Source: G963422565 sp963422565 (GTDB lineage Bacteria; Pseudomonadota; Alphaproteobacteria; MPNO01). Taken from it: a stretch of DNA of 64,000 nt. Under the pieces are notes generated by a model that saw only the letters and a list, made by a program, of their open reading frames with translations, did not search any database and was not told the origin of the DNA. Of this stretch, positions 18,141-27,731 are shown in pieces. The translations under genes were made by a program, and so were the position numbers. The first letter of the stretch is position 1; every line of letters starts with the position of its first letter. Where the stretch lies: positions 806,001 through 870,000 of the forward strand of contig OY730228.1 of assembly GCA_963422565.1 (NCBI GenBank), in the 5' to 3' direction.

Positions 18141-19234
18141 GACCCCCCCCCAGCGCCGAGTCGTTCGACGCGATCGGCGAGCAGCGCCGCCGCCGGGCCG
18201 GAGAGCGCCAGCGCCCGCCGGGCCGCTTCGGCGAGCGCCGCCCCGCCACCCAGAAGCGCCGTCATACGCGCCGCCAGCGCCGCCGGCGAGAAGTCGGGCT
18301 CGGCCATCGTCCAGCCCGCGCCGGCGCGGGCGACGATGTCGGCGTTGGCATGCTGATGGCCGGCGGCGGCGTGCGGATAGGGAACGAGGATGGCCGGCCT
18401 GCCGATGGTCAGCAGCTCGGCGATCGTCGACGCGCCGGCGCGGGCGACCACCAGCGACGCCGACACCATCCGCTGTGGGAGATCGACGAAGAACGGCCGC
18501 AGCTGTGCCGGCACCGACAGCGCACGGTAGCGCTCAGCGACCCGGTCGGCATCCTCGGGCCGCACCTGCTGGACGATCCGCAGCCGCCCGGCCAGCTCCG
18601 CGGGAAGGAGCTCGACCGCGGCGGGTACGACATCGCTCAGGACCCGCGCGCCCTGGCTGCCACCGATGACCAGAAGCGTGTCGGTCCCGGAACGGACATA
18701 GACGGCGCCGCCGAGCGCCGCGACGGCCGGCCGCACCGGGTTGCCGGTGTGCACGCATCTGGCCGCATCTCCGGGCCTGAGCCCCGACACGGTAGGAAAG
18801 CCGGTCGCGATGACATCGGCCCGCCGCGCCAGGAGGGCGTTAGCGCGGCCGATGACCGCGTTCTGCTCGTGAAGGGCGCAGGGGAGTCCGGCCTGGGCGG
18901 CCGCAAGGATCGTCGGCACCGACGCGTAGCCGCCGAAACCCACGGCGATCGACGGGCGCAGCCGCGCGAGCAGGCGGCGGGCCTGGAACCAGCCCCTGCA
19001 CAGCGCCGCGGCTCCTTTCGCGGCGCTGGCGAGCCCGCCGCCCGGGGCACCGGCGGCGATGCGGTGCAGCGGAACCGCGCCGCCCGATCCTTCGAACCGG
19101 GTACCGCGCGCATCGGTGACCAGGACGGCGGAGCGACCGCGGCGCTCGAGCTCGGCGGCCAGCGCGAGGGCCGGAAACATGTGGCCCCCGGTCCCCCCGG
19201 CAGCGAGCACGACGAGGCGGCCGGCCGGGCTCAC
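18137..19234 (-). CDS. murG: UDP-GlcNAc:lipid I N-acetylglucosaminyltransferase MurG
   Basis: The membrane-associated GT-B glycosyltransferase that turns lipid I into lipid II; 365 residues. The G-loop GGTGGHMFPALALA is near residues 14-27. GFGGYASVPTILAA and HEQNAVIGRANALLA follow, and IGGSQGARVLSDVVP starts the C-terminal domain. ARAGASTIAELLTIGRPAILVPYP is the UDP-GlcNAc site. Start and stop each overlap the neighbours by 4 bases. Confidence 0.96.
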   Translation of the reverse strand: MSPAGRLVVLAAGGTGGHMFPALALAAELERRGRSAVLVTDARGTRFEGSGGAVPLHRIAAGAPGGGLASAAKGAAALCRGWFQARRLLARLRPSIAVGFGGYASVPTILAAAQAGLPCALHEQNAVIGRANALLARRADVIATGFPTVSGLRPGDAARCVHTGNPVRPAVAALGGAVYVRSGTDTLLVIGGSQGARVLSDVVPAAVELLPAELAGRLRIVQQVRPEDADRVAERYRALSVPAQLRPFFVDLPQRMVSASLVVARAGASTIAELLTIGRPAILVPYPHAAAGHQHANADIVARAGAGWTMAEPDFSPAALAARMTALLGGGAALAEAARRALALSGPAAALLADRVERLGAGGGS

Positions 19235-20352
19235 AACGGCTCCCCGCCGGGCCGGCGGCGCGTGAACGCCAGCAGCATGCCGAGCGCGACCGCGACCGCC
19301 ATCATCGACGAGCCGCCGTAGGAAATGAAGGGGAGCGTTATCCCCTTCGCCGGAATCAGCCGAAGCGACGATCCCATATTGATCGCCGCCTGCAAGCCGA
19401 TCTGAACGACGAGACCCGTGATCGCGATCATCGCGTAGAGACTCGTCTCCTGCAGCGCATGGAACAGGCCCCGCATGACGACGACAGCAAACAGAATCAG
19501 CAGTCCTAGGCAGGCGATCAGACCGAACTCCTCGCCCGCGACCGCGAAGATGAAGTCCGAATGGGCGTCCGGCAGGATCTCCTTGATCGTGCCCTCGCCC
19601 GGACCGCGGCCAAACAGGCTGCCGTTGATGAAGGCCGAGAGCGAGGTATCCACCTGGAAGCTGTCACCGGATTCCGGGTCCAGGAAGCGGTCGATCCGGT
19701 AGGCGACATGGGGCAGCATGAAATAGGCCAGCACCATCGACAGAACCGCGGCCGCCGCGAGCAAGGCCGCCCATGACAACCCCAACCCCGAGAGCAGGAA
19801 CTGCGCGAACCAGGCCGCGCAGACGACGAGCGCCATGCCGACATCCGGTTGCAGGATCAGCAGCCCGACGACGAGCGCGAACAGGGCAACGGCAACGATG
19901 CGCCCCCCGGGCCGGCGGGTCTCGGCATGATCGGCGAAGAACCATGCCGCGACGACGGCGAAGGACGGCTTGATGAATTCGGACGGCTGGACGGACGCCA
20001 CGCCAAGATCGATCCAGCGTCTGGCACCCTTGATCTCCAGACCGATCCATAGGGATGCGCACATGCCCAGAAAGGCCAGGGCGAAGATCAGGAAGGCGAG
20101 CCGCCGGACCGCGCGCGGCGTCATAAGCGACACCCCGACCATGATCGCGAAGGCGACCGGAACATGGAGGACGTGGAGTCGCGCCAGGTGATAGGGATTC
20201 CGGTTCAGACGCTCGGCCACGGGCGGCGTCGCCGCCAGAATCAAGAGGACCCCGCAGGCCAGCAGAATCGCGGTTGCCGCGAGCGTCGAGCGGTCGACGG
20301 TCCACCACCAGCGGCCGACGATCGTCTTGTCGGTGCGCGAAAGGACGCTCAT
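19231..20352 (-). CDS. ftsW: Peptidoglycan polymerase FtsW (SEDS family)
   Basis: A polytopic membrane glycosyltransferase of septal murein synthesis, 373 residues with about ten membrane segments. SEDS hallmarks are present: KGARRWIDLG, VQPSEFIKPSF, the extracytoplasmic loop with the catalytic aspartate region (RFLDPESGDSFQVDTSL), SDFIFAVAGEEFGL, and ITLPFISYGGSSMMA. The frame is open to an ATG at 20361. I chose ATG 20352 because it gives the same 4-base ATGA overlap (with murD) seen throughout the operon. FtsW works with the transpeptidase FtsI encoded upstream. Confidence 0.95.
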   Translation of the reverse strand: MSVLSRTDKTIVGRWWWTVDRSTLAATAILLACGVLLILAATPPVAERLNRNPYHLARLHVLHVPVAFAIMVGVSLMTPRAVRRLAFLIFALAFLGMCASLWIGLEIKGARRWIDLGVASVQPSEFIKPSFAVVAAWFFADHAETRRPGGRIVAVALFALVVGLLILQPDVGMALVVCAAWFAQFLLSGLGLSWAALLAAAAVLSMVLAYFMLPHVAYRIDRFLDPESGDSFQVDTSLSAFINGSLFGRGPGEGTIKEILPDAHSDFIFAVAGEEFGLIACLGLLILFAVVVMRGLFHALQETSLYAMIAITGLVVQIGLQAAINMGSSLRLIPAKGITLPFISYGGSSMMAVAVALGMLLAFTRRRPGGEPL

Positions 20353-21746
20353 CGCCGGCACTCCGCACCGCCGGCGAACGCCCGTACCCGGCTACGAAAC
20401 GCATCGCCCCGCGCGGCGAATGACGGCCATTGATCGAACGACGCGCAGGCGGGCGCGAGCAGGACCGTCGCGCCCGGGGTCCCGTCGGCCTGCGCATCGG
20501 CATGCGCCGCCGCAAGCGCGCGGTCGAGATCGCCGCAGCGCGCCACCGGCGCGCGGCCGCCGATCTCACCGGCGAACCTGTCCTCGGCACTGCCGATCAG
20601 GTAGGCGCGCACAACCCGGTGGAGTTCCGGCAGGACGGCATCGAGCCCATCACCCTTGGCGAGGCCGCCGACGATCCAATAGATTCGGTCGTAGCTGCGG
20701 ATCGCACGCAGCGCCGACTCGCCGTTGGTAGCCTTGGAATCGTTGACATAGGCGACGCCGCCGATCCTGGCGACCAGCTCCTGGCGGTGGGGAAGACCGG
20801 GAAAGCCGGAGAGCGCCGCGGCGATCGCCGGCACGTCGACGCCGAGGGTGCGAGCGGCGGCGGCGGCGGAGGCGGCGTTCTGGTGGTTGTGCGCGCCGAC
20901 GAGGGAATCGACGGCGGAGAGATCAGCCATCTCTCGCGCCCCACCGGGCGATCCGGCATCGAACAGGCGGCCGCCGATCGAGAAGACGCCGCGCGTCAAC
21001 GGCCGGTCGACGGCGACCGGCGCCGTGCGCCAAGCGGCTCGGCGATCCAGCTCGTCCATCATGCCGCCAACGACGCGATCGCCGATCCCGAGGACGGCGG
21101 TCTGCGGCCGCCCGTCGGGGCGGTCGCGAAAGATGCGCCGCTTGGCCGCGACATAGCCGTCCATGTCGCCATGCCGATCGAGGTGGTCGACGGTGACATT
21201 GAGCAAAACCGCGACATCGAACCGGGCGCGATCGATCAGGTCGAGCTGATAGGAGGAGAGCTCCAGCACGTAGATGCCGGCCTCGCCCAGAAGCGGCAGG
21301 GCGAGCGCCGGGGGGCCGAGATTGCCGCCCACCGCGACCGTGCGGCCTGCGCCCTCCAGGATGTGACCGAGCAGGGCGGTTGTGGTCGACTTGCCGTTGG
21401 TCCCGGTGATTCCGACCAGGGTCGCTCGAGGCGCTGCCTCGGCCAACAGGTCGATATCGCCAATGACCGGACAGCCTGCCGCGCGCGCCATCGCGACGAC
21501 GGGATGGGGGACCGGGCGATGCAGCGGCACGCCGGGGCTCAGTACCAGCGCGCCGAGCACATCCCAGTTCCAGTCGGCGGGGTCCCGGAGCGGAATGCGG
21601 CCGGACGCGGCCGCGCGCGCCTCGGCGGCATCGTCCCAGCCGCAGACTCGCGCGCCGCCGTCCTGAAGCGCTATGGCCGTCGCCGTCCCGGAACTACCGA
21701 GGCCGAACACGGCGAAGCTTTCTCCTCTGCGGGACTCGAGGCGCAT
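20349..21746 (-). CDS. murD: UDP-N-acetylmuramoylalanine-D-glutamate ligase MurD
   Basis: A 465-residue Mur ligase that adds D-glutamate. FAVFGLGSSGTATAIALQ is the N-terminal Rossmann segment, GITGNGKSTTTALL the P-loop region (GTNGKSTTT), LELSSYQLD the Mg/UMAG contact, and PHRQELVARIGGVAYVNDSKATN the C-terminal ADP/lysine segment. Three bases separate its start from the mraY stop, and its stop overlaps ftsW. Confidence 0.96.
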   Translation of the reverse strand: MRLESRRGESFAVFGLGSSGTATAIALQDGGARVCGWDDAAEARAAASGRIPLRDPADWNWDVLGALVLSPGVPLHRPVPHPVVAMARAAGCPVIGDIDLLAEAAPRATLVGITGTNGKSTTTALLGHILEGAGRTVAVGGNLGPPALALPLLGEAGIYVLELSSYQLDLIDRARFDVAVLLNVTVDHLDRHGDMDGYVAAKRRIFRDRPDGRPQTAVLGIGDRVVGGMMDELDRRAAWRTAPVAVDRPLTRGVFSIGGRLFDAGSPGGAREMADLSAVDSLVGAHNHQNAASAAAAARTLGVDVPAIAAALSGFPGLPHRQELVARIGGVAYVNDSKATNGESALRAIRSYDRIYWIVGGLAKGDGLDAVLPELHRVVRAYLIGSAEDRFAGEIGGRAPVARCGDLDRALAAAHADAQADGTPGATVLLAPACASFDQWPSFAARGDAFRSRVRAFAGGAECRR

Positions 21747-21749
21747 CGC

Positions 21750-22838
21750 CTACCGCAGCTTGAGGGTCGCGAGACCGACGAAAGCCAGCACGGCGGCGAT
21801 GATCCAGAACCGGATCACGATGGTCGGTTCCGCCCATCCCTTTTGCTCGAAGTGATGGTGGAGGGGCGCCATTCGGAATATCCGGCGGCCGGTCAGCCTG
21901 AACGAGGCGACCTGAACGATCACGGAAACGGCTTCGAGCACGAAGAGGCCGCCGATGATCGCGAGGACGAGCTCGTGCTTGGTGATGAGGCTTATCGCGC
22001 CGAGCGCGCCGCCCATCGACAACGAACCGGTATCGCCCATGAATACGGCGGCCGGCGGCGCGTTGTACCAGAGAAATCCGAGGCCGGCCCCGACGAGGGC
22101 ACCACAGAAGACCGAGAGCTCGCCGGCGCCGCGCACGAAATGAATCTGCAGATAGTCGGCGAAGATGGCATTTCCTGCCAGATAGGCGATGAGCGCGAAG
22201 CATCCCGCCGCGATCATGGCAGGGACGATGGCGAGCCCGTCGAGTCCGTCGGTCAGATTCACGGCGTTCGAGGCGCCGACCATGACCAGAACCGCCCAGG
22301 GCAGGTAGAACCAGCCGAGCGGAACGAGAACATCCTTGAAGAATGGAACCGCGAGCCCTGTCGACAGCGGCCCCTCGGCCGCGGAGGCGAGCCACCATGC
22401 GGCGGCAAGACCGATCATCGCCTGAAACAATATCTTCAGCCGGGCCGGCAGACCGCGACTCGAGCGCCGCCGGAGCTTTATCCGATCGTCGCAGAACCCG
22501 ATCGCGCCGTAGCAGAGCGTCACCAAGAGCGCGATCCAGATATACTGGTTGGCGAGGTCCGCCCAGAGCAGGGTCGCGACCAGAACGGTCAACAGAATCA
22601 GGACGCCGCCCATCGTCGGCGTCCCCTTCTTCGTCGCAAGATGCGAGGATGGGCCGTCCTCGCGGATCGGCTGGCCGCCGCCCTGCCGCAGCTTCAGCCA
22701 GCGGATGACGGCCGGGGCAAAGATCAACGACAGGAAAAGGGCCGTCATCGCCGCGCCGCCGGTCCGCAGGGTGATGTAGCGGAAGACGTTGAAGATATTG
22801 ACCTCACCGGCCAGCGGGACGAACAGACTATGAAACAT
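21750..22838 (-). CDS. mraY: Phospho-N-acetylmuramoyl-pentapeptide transferase MraY
   Basis: The integral membrane enzyme that makes lipid I from UDP-MurNAc-pentapeptide and undecaprenyl phosphate; 362 residues with ten predicted helices. Characteristic stretches are KKGTPTMGGVLIL, the catalytic Asp pair region FCDDRIKL, VNLTDGLDGLAIVP with the metal-binding aspartates, FMGDTGSLSMGG, and APLHHHFEQKGW with the histidine triad. Its first 11 bases overlap the murF end. Confidence 0.97.
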   Translation of the reverse strand: MFHSLFVPLAGEVNIFNVFRYITLRTGGAAMTALFLSLIFAPAVIRWLKLRQGGGQPIREDGPSSHLATKKGTPTMGGVLILLTVLVATLLWADLANQYIWIALLVTLCYGAIGFCDDRIKLRRRSSRGLPARLKILFQAMIGLAAAWWLASAAEGPLSTGLAVPFFKDVLVPLGWFYLPWAVLVMVGASNAVNLTDGLDGLAIVPAMIAAGCFALIAYLAGNAIFADYLQIHFVRGAGELSVFCGALVGAGLGFLWYNAPPAAVFMGDTGSLSMGGALGAISLITKHELVLAIIGGLFVLEAVSVIVQVASFRLTGRRIFRMAPLHHHFEQKGWAEPTIVIRFWIIAAVLAFVGLATLKLR

Positions 22839-24243
22839 GACGCTCCCGCCCGCCCGCGCGCGCCGCGCGCAGCCGATCGACCACGGCGCTCATACCGCTC
22901 GCGCGCGAGCCCTTGACCATCACCACATCTCCCGCGCCGACGTTCTCCGTCAACAACGCCGACAGTTCGGCCGGACCGGCCGCGGCGGGGCCGCGCATCG
23001 ATGGCGGCAACCGCTCGAGAAGAGGGATCATGTCGGCGGCGGCGAGGACCAGATCGACCCGGTTTCGGATCAGCGGCTCCGCGAGCCCGGCGTGGAGCGC
23101 ATCCGACTCGGCGCCCAGCTCCTTCATCCGGCCGAGCACGGCGATCCGGCGGCCGCGGCCGCGGAGGGCGCTGGCCCCCAGGACCTCGATTGCGGCGCGC
23201 ATGGAGGCCGGGTTGGCGTTGTAGCTCTCGTCGATCAGGGTGAAGGTGCCGCCGCGGCAGTTCAGGCGGTGCCGGCGCCCGCGCCCGTCGAGGGCGGGAA
23301 GATCGCCGAGCGCGGCCGCGCAGCGCCGGACATCGGCCCCGAGCGCATCGGCGGCGGCGAGCACGGCCAGGGAGTTCGCGACCCAGTGCCGTCCCGGGGT
23401 GGAGACACGGTAGCCGATCCGCCGTCCGGCGAGATCGGCGACGACATCGCTGCCGCCGCCGTCGGATGCGATCTCCAGAGCGCGGTAGTCGCCGCCGGAC
23501 ATACCGAAGCTCGCCACCCGCGCGTCCGGGCGAACCGCCTGCACGGCGCCCGCGAGACGCGGGTAGAACCGGTTGTCCCGGTTCAGAACGCAGAGGCCCG
23601 CGGGCTCCAACCCCTCGAATATCTCCGCCTTGGCGTCCGCGATCGCCTCGAGGGACTCGAAGAAGGCGGTATGCGCCGCTTCGACGGTAGTAATGACCGC
23701 GACCTGCGGCCGGACGAGCCTGGTCAAGGGTGAAATCTCGCCGGCATGGTTCATGCCGATCTCGAACACGCCGAAGCGGGCCCCGGGCGGAAGCCGCGCC
23801 AGGGAGAGCGGAACGCCCCAGAGATTGTTGTAGCTGGCCGGGCTGCCGAAGACCGACGCCTCGCCGCGAAGGACGTGCAGCAGCGCCTCCTTGGTGCCCG
23901 TCTTTCCGACGCTTCCGGTGATCGCGGCGATGCGCCCGTGCGCCCGCGCGCGCGCGCGTCGGGCAAGCGCATCCAGCGCGGCCTGGGTATCGTCCACGAT
24001 GACCAGCGCCTCCCGAGACAGCGTTCCCGGAGGGCGGCGATGCACCAGCGCCGCGACCGCGCCCCGAGCGAGCGCATCCGCGACGAAGTCGTGGCCGTCC
24101 GCCCTCGGTCCGGCGATCGCGACGAACAGATCGCCGGGCTGCGCGCTGCGGCTGTCGATCGACACCCCCGAGACTCGCCATCGCCCGCCGGCACGTCCAC
24201 CGGTCGCCTCGCAGACATCCTCGACCGACCAGAGAGCGCTCAT
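22828..24243 (-). CDS. murF: UDP-MurNAc-tripeptide-D-Ala-D-Ala ligase MurF
   Basis: A 471-residue Mur ligase that attaches the D-Ala-D-Ala made by Ddl. The N-terminal domain has SIDSRSAQPGDLFVAIAG. The ATP loop is ITGSVGKTGTKEAL, a normal MurF variant. EIGMNHAGEI is the diagnostic MurF segment, and DESYNANPASMRAAIEVL lies in the C-terminal domain. Its start overlaps the murE stop by 4 bases. Confidence 0.96.
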   Translation of the reverse strand: MSALWSVEDVCEATGGRAGGRWRVSGVSIDSRSAQPGDLFVAIAGPRADGHDFVADALARGAVAALVHRRPPGTLSREALVIVDDTQAALDALARRARARAHGRIAAITGSVGKTGTKEALLHVLRGEASVFGSPASYNNLWGVPLSLARLPPGARFGVFEIGMNHAGEISPLTRLVRPQVAVITTVEAAHTAFFESLEAIADAKAEIFEGLEPAGLCVLNRDNRFYPRLAGAVQAVRPDARVASFGMSGGDYRALEIASDGGGSDVVADLAGRRIGYRVSTPGRHWVANSLAVLAAADALGADVRRCAAALGDLPALDGRGRRHRLNCRGGTFTLIDESYNANPASMRAAIEVLGASALRGRGRRIAVLGRMKELGAESDALHAGLAEPLIRNRVDLVLAAADMIPLLERLPPSMRGPAAAGPAELSALLTENVGAGDVVMVKGSRASGMSAVVDRLRAARAGGRERHVS

Positions 24244-25712
24244 TCCGGGACACCGCCCGCCGCGCGCGCGGCGGCGCGCGCCTCCGAGGCATCGTCGAAG
24301 GGACGAACCGCGCCGCCGACGATCTGTCCGGTCTCATGGCCCTTGCCCGCAATGACCAGGACATCGCCGTCCGCCAAGGCATCGATCGCCGTCCGGATCG
24401 CCGCGCGGCGATCCGCGATCTCGAGTGCGCCGCCGCAAGCGGACAGGATCGTCGCCCGGATCGCCCGAGGGTCCTCGCCGCGCGGATTGTCGTCGGTAAC
24501 GATGACGCGGTCGGCGAGCCGTGCGGCCGCCTCGCCCATCGGCGACCGCTTGCCGGGGTCGCGATCGCCGCCGCAGCCGAACACCACCCAGAGCCGGGAG
24601 CGCGTATGCGCCCGGAGGGCGCGAAGAACATGGGACAGGGCGTCCGGCGTATGTGCGAAGTCGACATAGATCGGCGCACCCGCCGCGCTGCGGGCGACGC
24701 ACTGGAGCCGCCCGGCCGGCGCCCGAAGCGATTCCAGTGCCTCGACCGCACCCCGCCGATCGTCACCGACGGCGGCGACTAGAGCCGCCGCGCAGAGGGC
24801 GTTGGCGGCCTGAAACCCGCCCGGAAAGCCGAGCCGAAGACGCGACCGGCGACCGAACTCGATCAGATCGACGACCTGGCCGTCCGCGTCCGGCCTGGAA
24901 TCAACGAGTCTGAACGCGGCCGCGGCGCGGCCGTAGTCGAGAACCGGGCATCCCCGTGCACGGCAGCGGCGCGCGAGGTCTTCGAACTCCGGACTGTTCC
25001 GGTTCAGCACCGCGGTCGCACCGGCCGGAAGAAGCTCCTCGAAAAGCCGCAGCTTGGCCGCGCGATAGGCTGCCAGGGATCCGTGATAGTCGAGATGATC
25101 CCGGGAGAGATTGGTGAATGCCGCCGCGGCCAGCGTCACGCCGTCGAGGCGGTGCTGCGCGAGACCGTGGCTCGACGCCTCCACCACGGCGCGGCGCGCG
25201 CCCGCGAGAGCCGCCGAGGCGAGCGCGCGGTGCAGACTCACGGAGTCGGGCGTCGTGAGGGCGGTTTTCCGTCGGCCACCGGCGCTCTCGATACCGAGAG
25301 TCCCGACGCTGACGGCATCGACGCCGAGAGCCGCCCAGATCTGGCGCGTAAAGGCGCCGACGGTGGACTTGCCGTTGGTGCCGGTGACGGCTGCCGTCCT
25401 TTCCGGTTGAGGCTTGTGAAAAGCCGCGGCCAGCAGGGCAAACCGGCGGCGCGGATTGCCGTCGATGAGAACGCAGACCCGCGAGGCCTCCGCCGGCAGC
25501 TCGGTTCCGGGCGGCACGAGGACCGCGGTCGCGCCGCGCGCCACCGCCTCCGCCAGGAAGCACCGTCCATCAGTCTTTGTGCCCTCCAAGGCGGCAAAGA
25601 GAAACCCGGGCGCGATCTCGCGCGAATCCGCGCTGAGGCCGCTGATGCTGAGACCGGCCGCCGGAGCGCCTCCGAGCGCCGCCCGGTCGTCGAGAAGATC
25701 AGCGAGCCGCAC
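24240..25712 (-). CDS. murE: UDP-MurNAc-L-Ala-D-Glu:meso-diaminopimelate ligase MurE
   Basis: A 490-residue ligase that adds the third amino acid of the stem peptide. The P-loop is VTGTNGKSTVGAF, VEASSHGLAQHRLDG carries the carbamylated-lysine/Mg area, and DFAHTPDALSHVL follows in the C-terminal domain. TDDNPRGEDP is the DNPR motif that marks use of meso-diaminopimelate rather than lysine. The frame runs to 25868. GTG at 25712 (VRLADLLDD) aligns with usual family starts and overlaps ftsI by only 14 bp. ATG at 25742 or 25751 would add 10-13 residues. Confidence 0.94.
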   Translation of the reverse strand: MRLADLLDDRAALGGAPAAGLSISGLSADSREIAPGFLFAALEGTKTDGRCFLAEAVARGATAVLVPPGTELPAEASRVCVLIDGNPRRRFALLAAAFHKPQPERTAAVTGTNGKSTVGAFTRQIWAALGVDAVSVGTLGIESAGGRRKTALTTPDSVSLHRALASAALAGARRAVVEASSHGLAQHRLDGVTLAAAAFTNLSRDHLDYHGSLAAYRAAKLRLFEELLPAGATAVLNRNSPEFEDLARRCRARGCPVLDYGRAAAAFRLVDSRPDADGQVVDLIEFGRRSRLRLGFPGGFQAANALCAAALVAAVGDDRRGAVEALESLRAPAGRLQCVARSAAGAPIYVDFAHTPDALSHVLRALRAHTRSRLWVVFGCGGDRDPGKRSPMGEAAARLADRVIVTDDNPRGEDPRAIRATILSACGGALEIADRRAAIRTAIDALADGDVLVIAGKGHETGQIVGGAVRPFDDASEARAAARAAGGVPE

Positions 25713-27405
25713 GGGATCCGTTCCGCTTCGACACCCTGACATAGTCGACATGCATACGTTCGCGGAGATCGCCGGAGGATTCGTCGACCGGCGGCACCTC
25801 GAGCAGCGGCGCAATCCGGCGGACGGCGTTCGCGACGATCGGCGCCGCGACCCAGCCCGCGGTCGCATAGCCGTGCGTCTCGGCCGTCCCCTTCGGGTCT
25901 TCGAGCATCGTCAGAATCACGAATCTGGGCCGATGGATGGGAAAGGCTGCGACGAATGTCGACAGCAGCTTCTTGCGGTCGTAGCCGCTATTCACGACCT
26001 GTTCCGCCGTCCCCGTCTTCCCGCCGACCATGTAGCCCCGCGCGGCGGCGCGCTTTCCCGTTCCTTCGACCACGACGAGCCGCATCAGGCGGCGCATCTT
26101 CTCCGACGTCACCGGTGACAGCACCCGCCGGGGCGGCGGCCCCACCCTGCCGCCGCCGCGCAGGAGGGTCGGGCGGCGCAGCAGCCCGCCATTGACCATC
26201 GCGCCCGCCCCCGCGGCGAGATGGAGCGCCGACACGGCCATCCCGTAGCCATACGAAATCGTCATCGTGTTGATCGGACTCCAGCGCCTGGGAAACAGGG
26301 GGCGCCCGACCTCCCCGAGCTCGATCCCCATCGGTGCCAGGAAACCGAGCCGTCGGAAGAACTCCCGCTGCGTGCCACCGCCGACCTGACGCGCCATCAT
26401 CGCCGAGCCGATATTCGAGGAATGCAGGAATATCTCGGCGATCGTGAGCACCCGCCTCTGAGGGTAGAAATCGCGGATCAGGAATCGCGAAATCCGGATC
26501 GGATGTGTCGCATCGAACGCGTCCGTCAGCGTTACCGCCCCCGTCTCCAGCGCCATGGCGGTGTTGAATATCTTGAACGTCGAGCCCATCTCGAAGACGC
26601 CGAGCGTGGCCCGGTTGAACCGCTCCGACTCGCTGGCGACGGACGGACGGTGAGGGTCGAAGTCGGGCAAGGACACCAGGGCCAGCACCTCGCCGGTCTC
26701 GATCTCGAGCACGAGACCGACGGCCCCGGCGGCGCGGTGCAAAGCCATCCGCTCGCTCAAGACGCGGCGCAGCGCATGCTGGACGCGGATATCGAGCGAC
26801 AGCGCCAACGGGGCGCTGCGCTCTCGGAGATCGGAGTCGAGCTTCCGCTCGATTCCGGCGAGGCCGCGGCCGTCGGGATCGGAGAACCCGACGACATGGA
26901 CCGTAAGCGAACCGGCAGGATAGACGCGACGTTGTTCGCGTCGAAACCCGACGCCCGGGACTCCGAGCCGGTTCACCTCATATTGCTCCTCGGGGGTCAG
27001 GTGCCGGCGAAGAACGATATAGCGCCGCCCGCTCGCCAACCGCCTCGCGGCTTCGGACCGATCGAGATCGGGCAAAATGGGCGCGAGCCGGTCCAGGAGC
27101 CGGCCGGGCGCGTGCGCGGTATCGACGATCAGGGACGAGGTCGCCAGGTTGGCGGCAAGGACGATTCCGTTCCGGTCGGTGATTTCGGCCCGCCCGGCCG
27201 CGCCGCGCGTCGAGAGGTTCGCGCGGATCTCGCGCGGCTCCGTTCCCGGTTGAAGCAGGGCGAGGTCGACCAGTCGGACGCCGATGAGCACGAAGACCGC
27301 GGCCATGACGGCGCCGGTCATCAGCACGCGGCTGCGTCCGGTCTCCAGCGCGCGGCGCGCCGCCGTCCGCCCCGACAGTTGGAGAATACGCGGCACACCG
27401 ATCAC
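25699..27405 (-). CDS. ftsI: Septal transpeptidase FtsI (penicillin-binding protein 3)
   Basis: A class B penicillin-binding protein of 568 residues that cross-links septal murein. One membrane anchor (about residues 28-50) is followed by the pedestal domain. The three active-site motifs are STFK (275-278), SSN (329-331) and KTG (463-465). The last residues continue past the usual end with a short basic tail. Start and stop overlap ftsL (4 bp) and murE (14 bp). Partner of FtsW. Confidence 0.96.
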   Translation of the reverse strand: MIGVPRILQLSGRTAARRALETGRSRVLMTGAVMAAVFVLIGVRLVDLALLQPGTEPREIRANLSTRGAAGRAEITDRNGIVLAANLATSSLIVDTAHAPGRLLDRLAPILPDLDRSEAARRLASGRRYIVLRRHLTPEEQYEVNRLGVPGVGFRREQRRVYPAGSLTVHVVGFSDPDGRGLAGIERKLDSDLRERSAPLALSLDIRVQHALRRVLSERMALHRAAGAVGLVLEIETGEVLALVSLPDFDPHRPSVASESERFNRATLGVFEMGSTFKIFNTAMALETGAVTLTDAFDATHPIRISRFLIRDFYPQRRVLTIAEIFLHSSNIGSAMMARQVGGGTQREFFRRLGFLAPMGIELGEVGRPLFPRRWSPINTMTISYGYGMAVSALHLAAGAGAMVNGGLLRRPTLLRGGGRVGPPPRRVLSPVTSEKMRRLMRLVVVEGTGKRAAARGYMVGGKTGTAEQVVNSGYDRKKLLSTFVAAFPIHRPRFVILTMLEDPKGTAETHGYATAGWVAAPIVANAVRRIAPLLEVPPVDESSGDLRERMHVDYVRVSKRNGSRAAR

Positions 27406-27731
27406 CTGCGACGCTCCGTTCCACCGATGGAACGGGGGCTTTCATCGTCGCCGGTTCCAGCGAACGGCAGCGCCGATATCGGCACGATCTGATCCTGGGC
27501 CGGCGGCTGGAGATCGAGATGGCGGCGGGCCAGCGTCTCGAGCCGATCCGGATGGTTCAGATAGCTCCATTCCGCCCGCAGCAAATTTATCGCCTCTTGG
27601 TTGGCGGCGATGTTTCGATTGAGCCATGCGATGCGGTCCTCGCGCTTCTGGACCTCGGTGTTGACGACGATCGAGAACGCGCCCGCGACGACGGCGAACA
27701 GGAACCAGAGGATGGTGGCCCGGTGCTTCAC
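27402..27731 (-). CDS. ftsL: Cell division protein FtsL
   Basis: A small bitopic division protein (109 residues): a short cytoplasmic N-terminus (VKHRAT), one membrane helix (LWFLFAVVAGAFSIVV, residues about 8-23), then a coiled-coil segment with EDRIAWLNRNIAANQEAINLLRAEW. It ends in the conserved YLNHPDRLETLARRHLDL. The frame opens at 27809, but GTG 27731 makes a GTGA overlap with the rsmH stop and gives the normal FtsL length. Sequence conservation in FtsL is low; position and topology carry the assignment. Confidence 0.88.
   Translation of the reverse strand: MKHRATILWFLFAVVAGAFSIVVNTEVQKREDRIAWLNRNIAANQEAINLLRAEWSYLNHPDRLETLARRHLDLQPPAQDQIVPISALPFAGTGDDESPRSIGGTERRR

Noticed and set aside
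20430..22916. An 828-codon open frame on + opposite murD and mraY
   Set aside because: Fully antisense to well-recognised genes; low-complexity charged translation.
23940..23960. GCGCGCGCG run inside murF as a possible repeat
   Set aside because: It encodes an Arg/Ala stretch in a conserved gene and is simply GC-rich codon use.
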